Positions 40,945-49,635 of a stretch of 64,000 bases of DNA are shown piece after piece. Below the pieces are notes generated by a model. The model had not been told where the DNA came from. It saw nothing but the letters and a program-made list of their open reading frames with translations, and did not search any database. The first letter of the stretch is position 1. Each line of letters opens with the position of its first letter. Source of the DNA: RUG14130 sp045598325 (lineage in GTDB: Bacteria; Bacillota; Clostridia; Christensenellales; Aristaeellaceae). The DNA lies in contig JAZLLT010000105.1 in assembly GCA_045598325.1 (NCBI GenBank), positions 1 to 64,000 of the forward strand, read 5' to 3'. The position numbers and the translations under genes are program-made.

Positions 40945-42251
40945 CACAGTTCCCTTATCTGTATGCAGGTATTGGGCTTCATGGTGACGGTGAGGTCCGT
41001 GGTTTCGCCGATCTTTTCGCCGTCATGGGTCTCATCCAGCAGATAGAGCTCGTATCTGCCTTCGCCGAGTTCCACCTTCACGGTCTTTTCGGGTTCGTCC
41101 TGCTTATCCGTGTAATAGGTCACGCTGCAGAGTTTTTTGCTTTTTTCATTGACGCCGCACAGGGCATAGATGTTTTCGGGGACTTCCGTCACGGGTGCTT
41201 CCCTGTAGCCGTCATAGAACATGCCGTAGGCGTACATAACGAAGTAGGTCTTGAGGGGTTTATAGGTGTAAAAATCGAAACAGCCGTCAAAAACAGAGGG
41301 ACGGGTATCGTAGTACATGAGCATGTCGATGGAGCTCCTCTGGGCGGACGCGATGCAGGAAGCGATGAACGCGGCGCCCTTCATGCCGTGGATGACCATG
41401 AGACTGTCCGTGTACTTTTCGCCCCAGTCGGCCACATAATTATACTCGTTCAGGATGCTCTCCGTTTCCGTATAACCGTTTTCATCAAGGAAGGCGCGGT
41501 ACTGCCTTGCGCGTTTCATCATGATGTCCGCGTTCGTGCAGTAGATATGCCAGGAGAAGAAGTCGAGGGGCGTATCCGTATCATGGCAGTAGCGGATGAA
41601 GCGCTCGGCAAATTCCACGCGGTGCGCGAGGGCGGGACCGCCGATTCTGGCTTTCGGAAAACACTTTTTAAGATGCTTTGCGGTAATTTCGTACAGGTCA
41701 AAAAACTGCTCCCATGTTCCGGTCCAGGTCGTATTCATATCCGAGGGCTGCTCAAAGAGATCCGGCTCATTCCAGATTTCCCAGTACTGAATGCCGAGAT
41801 GGAAACCGTCTGCCCAGCCCTCATTGTAGTGGCGGATGATGTGTTCGCAGACGCGTGCCCACTTGGCAAAGTCCTTCGGCGGGAACACATGATGCTTCTT
41901 CACCTGATGTTCGATGGTCTGGCCGAGGCGGAAGAAGGTTTCCGTGCCGGCGTCCAGTGTCACCAGAATGCTCTCGTCCGTGCAGGCAAAATCGTAGGAA
42001 GCGGGATCGTTCTCGTCAGCGCCAAAGTCGGGAAAAATCGCACTGATATCATGGCTGTGGGGGCCGCCGTAGATACCGCATGCATTGGAATCATGATTAC
42101 GGGAATAAGGGAAGCGCGCCGCCTTGTATGCCGCAAAATTGGAACGGTACTGGTCGTTGGCGTGACGCTTGTGAAAAGGGCCGCCGTTGGTAGCGTTCAG
42201 GGGCTTGAATGCTCTGCCCTCCGCAGAGAAGTCGAAGCGTATGTTGTACAT
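40944..42251 (-). CDS. GH39-like glycosidase
   Basis: A 435-aa clan-A glycosidase related to GH39 beta-xylosidases. Acid/base Glu162 is in YWEIWNEPDL and the likely nucleophile Glu269 in ESILNEYNY. FFSWHIYCTNAD is the usual segment after strand 6. The opening PLNATNGGPF resembles the GH39 substrate-pocket segment. The start MYNIRF is preceded by GGAGAATGAAA; the ATG two codons earlier is too close to the ribosome site. Cytoplasmic. Operon position: second glycosidase after GH37. GH39 versus GH5/GH51 cannot be settled by eye. Confidence 0.72.
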   Translation of the reverse strand: MYNIRFDFSAEGRAFKPLNATNGGPFHKRHANDQYRSNFAAYKAARFPYSRNHDSNACGIYGGPHSHDISAIFPDFGADENDPASYDFACTDESILVTLDAGTETFFRLGQTIEHQVKKHHVFPPKDFAKWARVCEHIIRHYNEGWADGFHLGIQYWEIWNEPDLFEQPSDMNTTWTGTWEQFFDLYEITAKHLKKCFPKARIGGPALAHRVEFAERFIRYCHDTDTPLDFFSWHIYCTNADIMMKRARQYRAFLDENGYTETESILNEYNYVADWGEKYTDSLMVIHGMKGAAFIASCIASAQRSSIDMLMYYDTRPSVFDGCFDFYTYKPLKTYFVMYAYGMFYDGYREAPVTEVPENIYALCGVNEKSKKLCSVTYYTDKQDEPEKTVKVELGEGRYELYLLDETHDGEKIGETTDLTVTMKPNTCIQIREL

Positions 42252-42271
42252 TTTCATTCTCCTTCCACGCA

Positions 42272-43492
42272 TTATGTCGTATGCTCTTTTGATATGCTTT
42301 TCGCGTACAGATACACACCGGCGCTCCAGCCGAGCATGGGGCAGGCGGTGCCGCCCTCGGTTTCGGAGATGCGCCCGGTGACCACATTGTATTTCTCCCA
42401 AAGGGTACCCGTCAGGGCGAAGTTGCTTTCCGCAAGTTCACAGTACTTTTCCGCGATGCGCAGGGCATCCTCCCGGTAACCGTAGCGGAGCAGTCCCTTG
42501 ATCGCGATATAGTGCAGACACGCCCAGCCGTGGGGATGATCCCACTGAAGACGCATGAGGGATGGGCTGTCCTCCGACGCGGCAAGACCGTGCTCCTGTT
42601 CCAATAGCGGGAGCAATTGTCTTACCCGTTCCGCCCTTCCGGAATCTGCGACACCCGTAAACAGCGGATAGAACGAGGCGCAGGTCAGTAAACCGCTCTT
42701 CCTGCCTTCCGTGAAGCGATAATCGCTGTAGCAACCGCGTTCCTCATTCCAGAGATAACGGTTGATCAGTTCCCTGCGCTTTTCCGCTTTTTCGCTCCAC
42801 AGGTCCTTTTCCCCGAGCAGGCGGGAAAAACGGATCAGTTCCGTCTCCATGCCGTACAGGAGGCAGTTGAGGTCAACGGGAAGATACTCCTGTGGAGACA
42901 TGCCAAAGCGGCTGCAAAGGTCCCAACCGCTTTCGCAGAACGCGATGTACGCTTCGGCGAGTTTCTTTTTTTCGCCGGAATCATCCGGTTTCGCGCGGCC
43001 GGTGCGCTCACTCAAGCGGCTCGCCCGCCTGTCTGCCTCATCGTCTCTGAGTTCTCCGCAGTAGCGGTTGAGTCCCGTGGGCGTCATGCGCCGCGTCTGC
43101 CAGAACGCGTATTCTTTGTTTGCGGCGCGGTACATGTATCTCAGCCAGTCCCGGTCTCCCGTTACCTCAAAAACATCCCGCACCATGAAAATGAAAAACG
43201 GCGGCTGGGACAAACTCAGAAAACGGAGCCGGTTGCCGTTGGGCATGAAGCCGAATTTTTCGATGAGATATGCGATGTTTTCCGTGTTGTTCTTCGCCAG
43301 CTCGATTTCGCCGCTCAGAATCAGCCCCACATTGGTAAAGTAGGTATCCCAGTAGTACAACTCACGGAAGGTCTCCGAGATACCGGGTACTGTGTAGGGT
43401 TTTGGAAGACCGATGAGCGTGCCGCTGTCCTCGGGATCGAATCGCACCGTATCCTTCCAGTGGGTGCGGATATAGCTTTCTGCGCTTTCCAT
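42272..43492 (-). CDS. GH37 trehalase family protein
   Basis: A 406-aa (alpha/alpha)6-barrel enzyme with both trehalase signatures: VPGISETFRELYYWDTYF (signature 1) and LQWDHPHGWA (signature 2). CESGWDLCSRF supplies the catalytic Asp, and GTLWEKYNV is also typical. Shorter than E. coli TreF (about 550 aa) and lacks a signal peptide. Could hydrolyse trehalose or a related alpha-glucoside inside the cell. The true start MESAESY lies 1 bp after the stop of the AraC-sensor gene, so the two are co-transcribed. An in-frame extension into that gene is rejected. Confidence 0.82.
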   Translation of the reverse strand: MESAESYIRTHWKDTVRFDPEDSGTLIGLPKPYTVPGISETFRELYYWDTYFTNVGLILSGEIELAKNNTENIAYLIEKFGFMPNGNRLRFLSLSQPPFFIFMVRDVFEVTGDRDWLRYMYRAANKEYAFWQTRRMTPTGLNRYCGELRDDEADRRASRLSERTGRAKPDDSGEKKKLAEAYIAFCESGWDLCSRFGMSPQEYLPVDLNCLLYGMETELIRFSRLLGEKDLWSEKAEKRRELINRYLWNEERGCYSDYRFTEGRKSGLLTCASFYPLFTGVADSGRAERVRQLLPLLEQEHGLAASEDSPSLMRLQWDHPHGWACLHYIAIKGLLRYGYREDALRIAEKYCELAESNFALTGTLWEKYNVVTGRISETEGGTACPMLGWSAGVYLYAKSISKEHTT

Positions 43493-43493
43493 G

Positions 43494-45647
43494 TCAGTTA
43501 TCCCCTTCCGCTTCCCTTGCCTGCGCCTGATATTCGCTGGGGGTGCAGCCCATGCATCGCTTGTAGGCACGGGTGAAGGAGGTGGCGTGCTCGTAGCCCA
43601 CGATACGGGCGATTTCGGAAACGGAGGTCTTGCCCTCGCGGAGCAGCTCGTTGGCGTGCATGACGCGCAGCTTCTCCACATAACCCGAGTAATTTTCGTT
43701 GAGCACTTCCTTATACAGCATCGAAAGGGCACTCTCACTCATGCCGAACACATCCGCGATGGATGACAAGCTGAGATCGGACTGGCTGTAGTGTTCGTTT
43801 AGGTAGTCCACGACTGCCTTGCGCAGACCTGTGAGCGTTTGGTTCTTCTTTTCCTTTTCCGCTCCCGCCACGGCTGCAAAGCGGCTCTTGAAGTAGGCAA
43901 GCGCCTCACGGGGCGGCATATCGAAGCGGAGGGACGCGGTGTCGTCCGACATCTCCTCTAAAATATCGAACAGGCGCGCATAGAGCAGCATGCTCATATC
44001 GTTGCCGATGGCGCCGTTTTCGGAATAGTTGGTTTTCCAGAGCGTTTCGATGATCTCCTCCGCCGCTTCGGCGTCACCGTTCTGACAGGCGGTGCGCAGA
44101 GCGTTGCGCTCGGCACTGCTGAAGCGGTAGCGGTCCTTGGTGATGTTGACGGATATGATGGGTCCCGCTTTCCCGCTGTCACCTTCCTTCAGAGTCCACG
44201 CCTGCTGGAAGGAATAGCAGACCCGATTGATGAGCCCGTATTCGCGGCCGATGTAGAAGCGGATGTCCGCGTCCGAGGAACTGATTTCGTTCAGTAGCTC
44301 CGTAAGGCGGTTTTCGGCAGAGGTCAGGCGGATATACAGAACGCTATAGCAGTCCTCGCGCTTGGTCAGGACCTCGAAGGAATCTCCGTCGAAGGTGACG
44401 GCATTCATTGCGCGGATGAACGCGTCCATATCCAGATGGCTTCTGGCGTAGATGCCCGTGAAGGCGAGCTGTTCCCCCTTCAGGGCATTGACGGTGCCGC
44501 TTTTGTTGAACACGGCGGAAATGCTTTCCGCGTTATCCCCGGCGTTTTCGAGCAGCATGCTCTCAAGCAAACGCTGGTTATCGCCGATTTTACGGCTCAA
44601 AAGTTTGTTTGCCGAGGTCACCGAGGTGATGGCTTCGTCCAGTTTACCGAAGGACATGTTCTTTTTGCGGTCGATTTCGAGGATCCGGGCGATATTGACC
44701 AGCGGCTTATTGACCCTGAGCGTATAGATGACGATAAACAGGATCGCGGCGGCAAAGGTGACCGCCATGCCGATGAGCAGCACGCGGATGGACTCAAAGG
44801 TCATTTGTCTCAGCGCCTGCCTGGGCGTCAGGATGATGGCATTCAATTTGCCGCCGATGCTCTGCGCCCTGCGGCAGATATAGTTCAAGTCACCCAGCGT
44901 CACCTCGTCCCCTTCCGGAATGACCGCGTTCAGATCGCCGTCCGCGGGGAGGCGGGTAACCGTTTTGCCCTCGCTGTCCGTTATATACAGAATGCTGCCT
45001 TCCATTTCGGTGAGCGGCTCAAACAGCCCCGTCAGCTGCTCCTCGCGGATATAGAATATAAATTTACCGGCGTTCATGAAGTTGTTGCCCGCGATGAACG
45101 GCACGCTGTAGGTGATCATGCGCTCGGTTTTGCCGCGGAACAAAAGATCGCTCGCGGGCTTGAATCTATCGTAATCATGGGACAGGAGTACGGCTTCCTT
45201 CCACGCGTCATAGTCGCCATCTCCATCCGCCATGTAATAGCCGTAGTAATTCTTGGGGCTCATGTATACATCGGAGGGTCCGATCAGATGCCCCGTTTTT
45301 TCCACATAGACATAGTAATCATTGATGAGGGTCTTGCCTGTATCGGGCTTGGGAAGCGCTTCCTTTGCCTCCATCATATCCACAACACCGGCGCCCTGCA
45401 GCTTTTCGCACAGGACGAGAGAATTGGACATATCGTTGCGGATGTTCTCAATAGCCGTAACGGTGTTGTCAATGGTGTTTATGGCGCTGTCCAGCACCAT
45501 GGACTGCTTTTCCTCCATGCCGTCATACACGGAATTGAAAGCATACAGATACTCAAATACCCCCAGTCCTATCATGACCGCGAGCAGGATCACGGCCGGG
45601 AGCAGGAGGTTCATGAGCAGCGGAGAGCGTTTTCCGGTTTTATTCAT
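43494..45647 (-). CDS. membrane-bound AraC family regulator with extracellular sensor
   Basis: A 717-aa one-component regulator of the YesN/AraC membrane type. Helix 1 (LLLPAVILLAVMIGLGVFEY, residues about 13-33), a Cache-like extracellular domain to about 285 (MSPKNYYGYYMADGDGDYD, MITYSVPFIAG), helix 2 (LLIGMAVTFAAAILFIVIYT) and a short linker region precede the cytoplasmic part. The C-terminal ~100 residues are a double helix-turn-helix (LSSIADVFGMSESALSMLYK and VSEIARIVGYEHATSFTRAY, then TPSEYQ). It probably senses an extracellular sugar or the loaded binding protein and switches on the island's sugar genes. First gene of the glycosidase operon, so likely autoregulated. Confidence 0.88.
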   Translation of the reverse strand: MNKTGKRSPLLMNLLLPAVILLAVMIGLGVFEYLYAFNSVYDGMEEKQSMVLDSAINTIDNTVTAIENIRNDMSNSLVLCEKLQGAGVVDMMEAKEALPKPDTGKTLINDYYVYVEKTGHLIGPSDVYMSPKNYYGYYMADGDGDYDAWKEAVLLSHDYDRFKPASDLLFRGKTERMITYSVPFIAGNNFMNAGKFIFYIREEQLTGLFEPLTEMEGSILYITDSEGKTVTRLPADGDLNAVIPEGDEVTLGDLNYICRRAQSIGGKLNAIILTPRQALRQMTFESIRVLLIGMAVTFAAAILFIVIYTLRVNKPLVNIARILEIDRKKNMSFGKLDEAITSVTSANKLLSRKIGDNQRLLESMLLENAGDNAESISAVFNKSGTVNALKGEQLAFTGIYARSHLDMDAFIRAMNAVTFDGDSFEVLTKREDCYSVLYIRLTSAENRLTELLNEISSSDADIRFYIGREYGLINRVCYSFQQAWTLKEGDSGKAGPIISVNITKDRYRFSSAERNALRTACQNGDAEAAEEIIETLWKTNYSENGAIGNDMSMLLYARLFDILEEMSDDTASLRFDMPPREALAYFKSRFAAVAGAEKEKKNQTLTGLRKAVVDYLNEHYSQSDLSLSSIADVFGMSESALSMLYKEVLNENYSGYVEKLRVMHANELLREGKTSVSEIARIVGYEHATSFTRAYKRCMGCTPSEYQAQAREAEGDN

Positions 45648-45689
45648 AGGTCGGGGCTCCTTTGTAAGGGGAGTAAAGTGGTCTTGTTT

Positions 45690-45718
45690 ATTATACCCCA
45701 TTGTCGGACAAAAAACAA
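45690..45718 (-). promoter_or_regulatory. possible promoter of the AraC sensor-glycosidase operon
   Basis: Minus strand TTGTTT, 17 bp, TATAAT. The weak -35 box fits an activator-dependent promoter. Confidence 0.5.
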
Positions 45719-45730
45719 TCAATACGGAAA

Positions 45731-45758
45731 GCGGGAGCTGCGAAAACGCAGCTCCCGC
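45731..45758 (-). terminator. terminator of the second sugar ABC operon
   Basis: GCGGGAGCTGCG-AAAA-CGCAGCTCCCGC, perfect 12-bp stem, short TTT on the minus strand. Confidence 0.75.
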
Positions 45759-45791
45759 AGTTAGAATGATGCGATAGCGTCAGCTTGGTTT

Positions 45792-47444
45792 TTACTGCTT
45801 GTCCATCTTCTTCTGGCGCAGTTCGACCCAGCGGCTGTTCTGGTAGGTTTCTTCCATATCGTTCAGATAGGCGCCCCAGTCTTCGTCGCTGTCGATGTCC
45901 CACACACCGGTGATGAACTTGGTGAAGGACTCTCTGCAGTAAGAACGGAACACGGCTTCCAGCTCGGCGCACTCGGTGGCTTCTTCCTCGTTGACGGACC
46001 AGGTGATCATGGGATATCCGTTGTAGGTGTAGAAGGGAGCATAGATCTGATGCGCTTCGTTCACAGCGTAGCTCCAGGTGCCCTCAGCGGGTTCTGTGCC
46101 GTTGAAGCTGTTCTGGGTGGTGGCATAGTAGGGCTTGAAGTGGGGACCCCAGCCCATGTTGGCGCTGCCGAGCTGTTCCTTGAGGGCATTATATTCTTCG
46201 GTCTGTACCTTAACGCCGGCTTCGCCCTTCAGGTTGGTCTGTTCCATATCGATGATGAAGTCCTCGCCCAGGATGCCGTCATAGACGATGTTGTTGGGAT
46301 ACTCGGTGTAGAAGTAGTCCAGCCACTTGATGGCGGCCACGGGATCCTTGCAGCTCACGGTGATGGCGCACTGCAGACTCATTTCGGCGACGCCGTTGCT
46401 GCCGTAAACGGGGGCCTGACGCAGGCCGGTGGGGCCTTCGATGGGAGCCAGCGCTACAAAGGTACCGTTGGGGCAAACGGCGGTGTCGATGGCGTAGGAC
46501 TCATAAGCGGAGGTGAAGCAGCCGACGAGGGCTTCTTCCTCGGCGCGGGAAATGAGGGACTTGGCCTGAGCATCGGTCTGTACGAAGGTGGCTTCGTCGA
46601 TGAGACCCTTGTCGTACATGCCGTTGATCCACTTGAGGCCTTCGCGGCACTCGTCGGTGATGGCGCCGTTGTAGGCGTTGCCGTCCGCGTCGACGGTGAT
46701 GTAGTCAAAAGCGTTGTTGAAAGCGCCGATCATCTGGAACGCGTTCAGCAGGTAAACATCGGGACGGCCGCACCAGAAGCTGTAGGAGGTGGAGAAGGGG
46801 ATCTCGTCGGCGGTGTCGCCGTTGCCGTTCATGTCGTTATCCTTGAAGTACTGGAGCATGTTCTCAAAGTCTTCATAGGTCACGGGGTAGTCGTTGCCAT
46901 CCTCCATGTAGGCGTTCAGCCAGCTGCGGCGCACGAAGCACTTGGTGGGGCAGATCTGGTTGGTGGAGTTGCCGGTGCAGAACAGGGTGTAGATGTGTCC
47001 GTCGGGAGCAGTGATCATTTCCTTGAGCACGGGATCGGACTCGAGGACGCGGGTGATGTTGGGAGCGTACTCGTCGATCAGGTCCTCCAGAGGAATGAAG
47101 ACCTTTCCGCCGTAAGCCATGATCTGGTCGGTGGAGAAGCCGGTACCGAAGATGTCGGGATAGACATCACGGGTCAGAGCCAGGTTGAACTTGGTCTCCT
47201 TCTCAGTCATGTCGATCTGCTCCCAGACAATGTGTACATTGGTGAGGGCTTCCATGCGGTCGGTGAGCAGGTTCTTGTCGAAGTCTTCCACATTGGCGTG
47301 GTCGACAGCGGTCCAAACGGTCAGCTCGATCTTCTCATCTGCAACGGGCATAACGCCGTTGTCGGAGAGGGTGTAGGCCAGTGCGGAGCTGCTCAGCAGA
47401 GCCAGGCACAGCACGACCATGAGGATGCGGGAAATCATCTTCAT
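45792..47444 (-). CDS. ABC transporter extracellular solute-binding protein (island copy)
   Basis: A 550-aa LplA-like oligosaccharide-binding protein. Signal peptide MKMISRILMVVLCLALL-SSSALA|YT with no lipobox cysteine at the cleavage site. ELTVWTAVDHANVEDFDKN is the first strand/helix of the mature domain. DNDMNGNGDTADEIPF is the calcium-loop-like motif also found in the other copy (15099), and FWCGRPDVYLLNAFQM follows. AGGAGGATTTC sets the start. Encoded last in the transporter operon, after the LplB- and LplC-like permeases. It differs strongly from the 15099 copy, so a different sugar is likely. Confidence 0.9.
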   Translation of the reverse strand: MKMISRILMVVLCLALLSSSALAYTLSDNGVMPVADEKIELTVWTAVDHANVEDFDKNLLTDRMEALTNVHIVWEQIDMTEKETKFNLALTRDVYPDIFGTGFSTDQIMAYGGKVFIPLEDLIDEYAPNITRVLESDPVLKEMITAPDGHIYTLFCTGNSTNQICPTKCFVRRSWLNAYMEDGNDYPVTYEDFENMLQYFKDNDMNGNGDTADEIPFSTSYSFWCGRPDVYLLNAFQMIGAFNNAFDYITVDADGNAYNGAITDECREGLKWINGMYDKGLIDEATFVQTDAQAKSLISRAEEEALVGCFTSAYESYAIDTAVCPNGTFVALAPIEGPTGLRQAPVYGSNGVAEMSLQCAITVSCKDPVAAIKWLDYFYTEYPNNIVYDGILGEDFIIDMEQTNLKGEAGVKVQTEEYNALKEQLGSANMGWGPHFKPYYATTQNSFNGTEPAEGTWSYAVNEAHQIYAPFYTYNGYPMITWSVNEEEATECAELEAVFRSYCRESFTKFITGVWDIDSDEDWGAYLNDMEETYQNSRWVELRQKKMDKQ

Positions 47445-47468
47445 AATGAAATCCTCCTATTGTATTTA

Positions 47469-47491
47469 TTTCACCGCTTGCGCGGTAGAAA
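47469..47491 (-). promoter_or_regulatory. intergenic hairpin between permease and solute-binding protein genes (island)
   Basis: TTTCACCGC-TTGC-GCGGT(A)GAAA, a 9-bp stem with one bulged A, at the position equivalent to 16743-16762 in the other importer operon. Confidence 0.45.
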
Positions 47492-47497
47492 CCTTGT

Positions 47498-48427
47498 TTA
47501 GCCCTTGACGGAGCCAAGCGTGACGCCCTTCACGAAGAATTTCTGCACGAAGGGATAGATGATCATAACAGGCAGGGACGCCACCACGATGACAGAGTAC
47601 TTCATGAGGTTCTGCTGTTCCATAAGCTCGAACACATGCTCCATCTCTTCCGCGGTCACGGCCTGTGCGGCTTCTCCGGTCACATTGACCACCAGCAGTT
47701 CTCTCAGGATGACGGGCAGAGCCACCTTGGAGCGGGAGTTCAGGTAGAGCATGGGAGTGAAGTAATCGTTCCAGCTGCCCACCGCGACGAACAGGGAGAT
47801 GACCGCGATGATGGCGCCGGAAAGCGGAATGACGATGCTGATGAAGTAGCGGAAGTCTCCGCAGCCGTCCAGATCCGCCGCCTCGCGCAATTCGCCCGGT
47901 ATGGTGTTGGAGAAAAATGTCCGCATGACGATCATGTTGTATACGCTCATGGCGCCCGGCAGGGTGATGGCCCACACGGTATCCACCAGATGAAGGTTGG
48001 TGATGTTGAGGTAGGTGGGGATCAGTCCGCCGCCGAAGTACATGGTCACGGTGCAAAGCGCCATGATGAACTTGCGGCCTTTGAAATAACTGCAGGAGAG
48101 CGGATAGGCGCACAGCATGGTGACGAAAACGGACAGCACGGTCGCCACGGCCGTATAGAAGATACTGTTGCGGAAGGAGACCCAGAAGATCTCCTTGTCA
48201 CGCACGGCGCGGTAGCCCGCGAGGGTCCAGCGTTCGGGGATGATATTGAGGGAAAGCACGGAGCCGCCGCCGCTGAAGGAAGCCAGAATGACATACAGCA
48301 GCGGATAGGCGATGATGATGAAGAACCCGGTCAGAAGAATGAAGTTCACGGTGAGCACGGCGCGGTCCGTGCGGGTGGAACGGATCTTGTTGTTGATTTT
48401 GACTTTCTTAACTTCCTGCATATCCAT
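47498..48427 (-). CDS. carbohydrate ABC transporter permease, LplC/YtcP-like (island)
   Basis: A 309-aa MalG-type permease with six helices. The EAA loop is PGELREAADLDGCGDFRYF, and the C-terminus FVKGVTLGSVKG matches the LplC group. An extra stretch before the fifth helix (VVNVTGEAAQAVTAEEMEH) is also seen in YtcP-type proteins. It pairs with the LplB-like protein 6 bp upstream to import an oligosaccharide using a shared ATPase not encoded here. GGAGGA precedes the start. Confidence 0.9.
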   Translation of the reverse strand: MDMQEVKKVKINNKIRSTRTDRAVLTVNFILLTGFFIIIAYPLLYVILASFSGGGSVLSLNIIPERWTLAGYRAVRDKEIFWVSFRNSIFYTAVATVLSVFVTMLCAYPLSCSYFKGRKFIMALCTVTMYFGGGLIPTYLNITNLHLVDTVWAITLPGAMSVYNMIVMRTFFSNTIPGELREAADLDGCGDFRYFISIVIPLSGAIIAVISLFVAVGSWNDYFTPMLYLNSRSKVALPVILRELLVVNVTGEAAQAVTAEEMEHVFELMEQQNLMKYSVIVVASLPVMIIYPFVQKFFVKGVTLGSVKG

Positions 48428-48433
48428 TCCTCC

Positions 48434-49375
48434 TTACAGAAGACCGTTGTCGGTCAGCGTCTTGCTGATTTTGTTGACGGTCAGCAGCATCACCACATTG
48501 ATCAAACTGGTCATGAGGCCGATGGCGGTGGAATAGGAATACTGGGGCATGCTGGGCTGGGCAAGACCGATAAAGTAGGTAAAGGTACCGATGACCTCGG
48601 AGGTGGTCTTGTTCAGATCGTTCTGGAGCAGCAGCACCTTCTGGAAGTCGCTGGACAGGATGCGTCCGCACTGCATGATGAGCAGAACGCAGTAAGTGGG
48701 CAGCACGCAGGGCAGGTCCACATGCCAGATGCGCTGCAGGATATTCGCACCGTCCACGATGGCGGCCTCATGCTGATCGGCGGGAACGGAGGCCAGCGCG
48801 GCGATATAGATGATGGCACCGTAGCCCACATTCTGCCACCAGCCGGACCAGATGTAGATGTGCGGGAAGGCAGCGGGCATGGCCATGTAGTTTTGGGCGG
48901 GAACACCGAAAACACCCAGAATCGCGTTGAAGATACCGCTTCTCGCGTCCAGAAACTGGATGACCATACCGCACACCACGACGATGGAGAGGAAGTGAGG
49001 CGCATAGGAAACCATCTGGATGGCTTTGCGGTAGCCCTTGAAGGGCAGGTAGTTGAGCATGATGGCGAGGATGAGTGAGCAGGGAGAAGTGATGATGGCG
49101 TAGAAACTGATGACCAAAGTGTTCCGGATGATTTCCCATGCCTGCGAGAAACTCAGGAACTTCTGGAAGAACTTGAGTCCTACCCATTTGCTCTCGGCAA
49201 AACCGGTCAGCACCTTGTAATCCTTGAAAGCGATCTGGATGCCGTACATGGGCACATAGTGAAACAGGATGATGAGTGCCACGGGAATCAGGCACATGAG
49301 GTAAAGCGCATAGTGACGCTTCAGCTCAAACATTGCCCGCGACAGCCGGCTCCCTTTGCTATTTGCTGTAACCAT
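48434..49375 (-). CDS. carbohydrate ABC transporter permease, LplB-like (island)
   Basis: A 313-aa MalF-type permease. FHYVPMYGIQIAFKDYKVL after helix 1 is the LplB hallmark. The EAA loop is PADQHEAAIVDGANILQRIW. The C-terminus VNKISKTLTDNGLL is family-typical. The start MVTANSK is chosen because GGAGGAGCGT lies directly upstream; a longer reading from 49438 would begin upstream of the proposed transcript start. First gene of the transporter operon. Confidence 0.9.
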   Translation of the reverse strand: MVTANSKGSRLSRAMFELKRHYALYLMCLIPVALIILFHYVPMYGIQIAFKDYKVLTGFAESKWVGLKFFQKFLSFSQAWEIIRNTLVISFYAIITSPCSLILAIMLNYLPFKGYRKAIQMVSYAPHFLSIVVVCGMVIQFLDARSGIFNAILGVFGVPAQNYMAMPAAFPHIYIWSGWWQNVGYGAIIYIAALASVPADQHEAAIVDGANILQRIWHVDLPCVLPTYCVLLIMQCGRILSSDFQKVLLLQNDLNKTTSEVIGTFTYFIGLAQPSMPQYSYSTAIGLMTSLINVVMLLTVNKISKTLTDNGLL

Positions 49376-49404
49376 ACGCTCCTCCGCAGATATTTGATGA
49401 GTTG

Positions 49405-49433
49405 ATTTTACCTTATTTTGCGCATGCATACAA
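49405..49433 (-). promoter_or_regulatory. promoter of the second sugar ABC operon
   Basis: Minus strand TTGTAT, 17 bp, TAAAAT, 30 bp before the start codon. A further TTGACA lies upstream but has no matching -10. Confidence 0.5.
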
Positions 49434-49570
49434 CGCACAATATTTCAGCTCCTGTCAATTCTTCATAAAAAACCACGCAAAACCATGTGAAATCACCGCC
49501 ATGGAAAAGATGTGTGATTGAAAAATGGTAAGTCGGAAAAAATGTCTGCCGTCGGGAACGGAATTCCGTC

Positions 49571-49599
49571 TTGTGAACACACAGCGGTTATGGTACAAT
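49571..49599 (+). promoter_or_regulatory. promoter of the polysaccharide deacetylase gene
   Basis: Plus strand TTGTGA, 17 bp, TACAAT. Confidence 0.5.
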
Positions 49600-49635
49600 A
49601 TGGCAAACGGAATACAGGAAAGGGCGCGAGATCTT

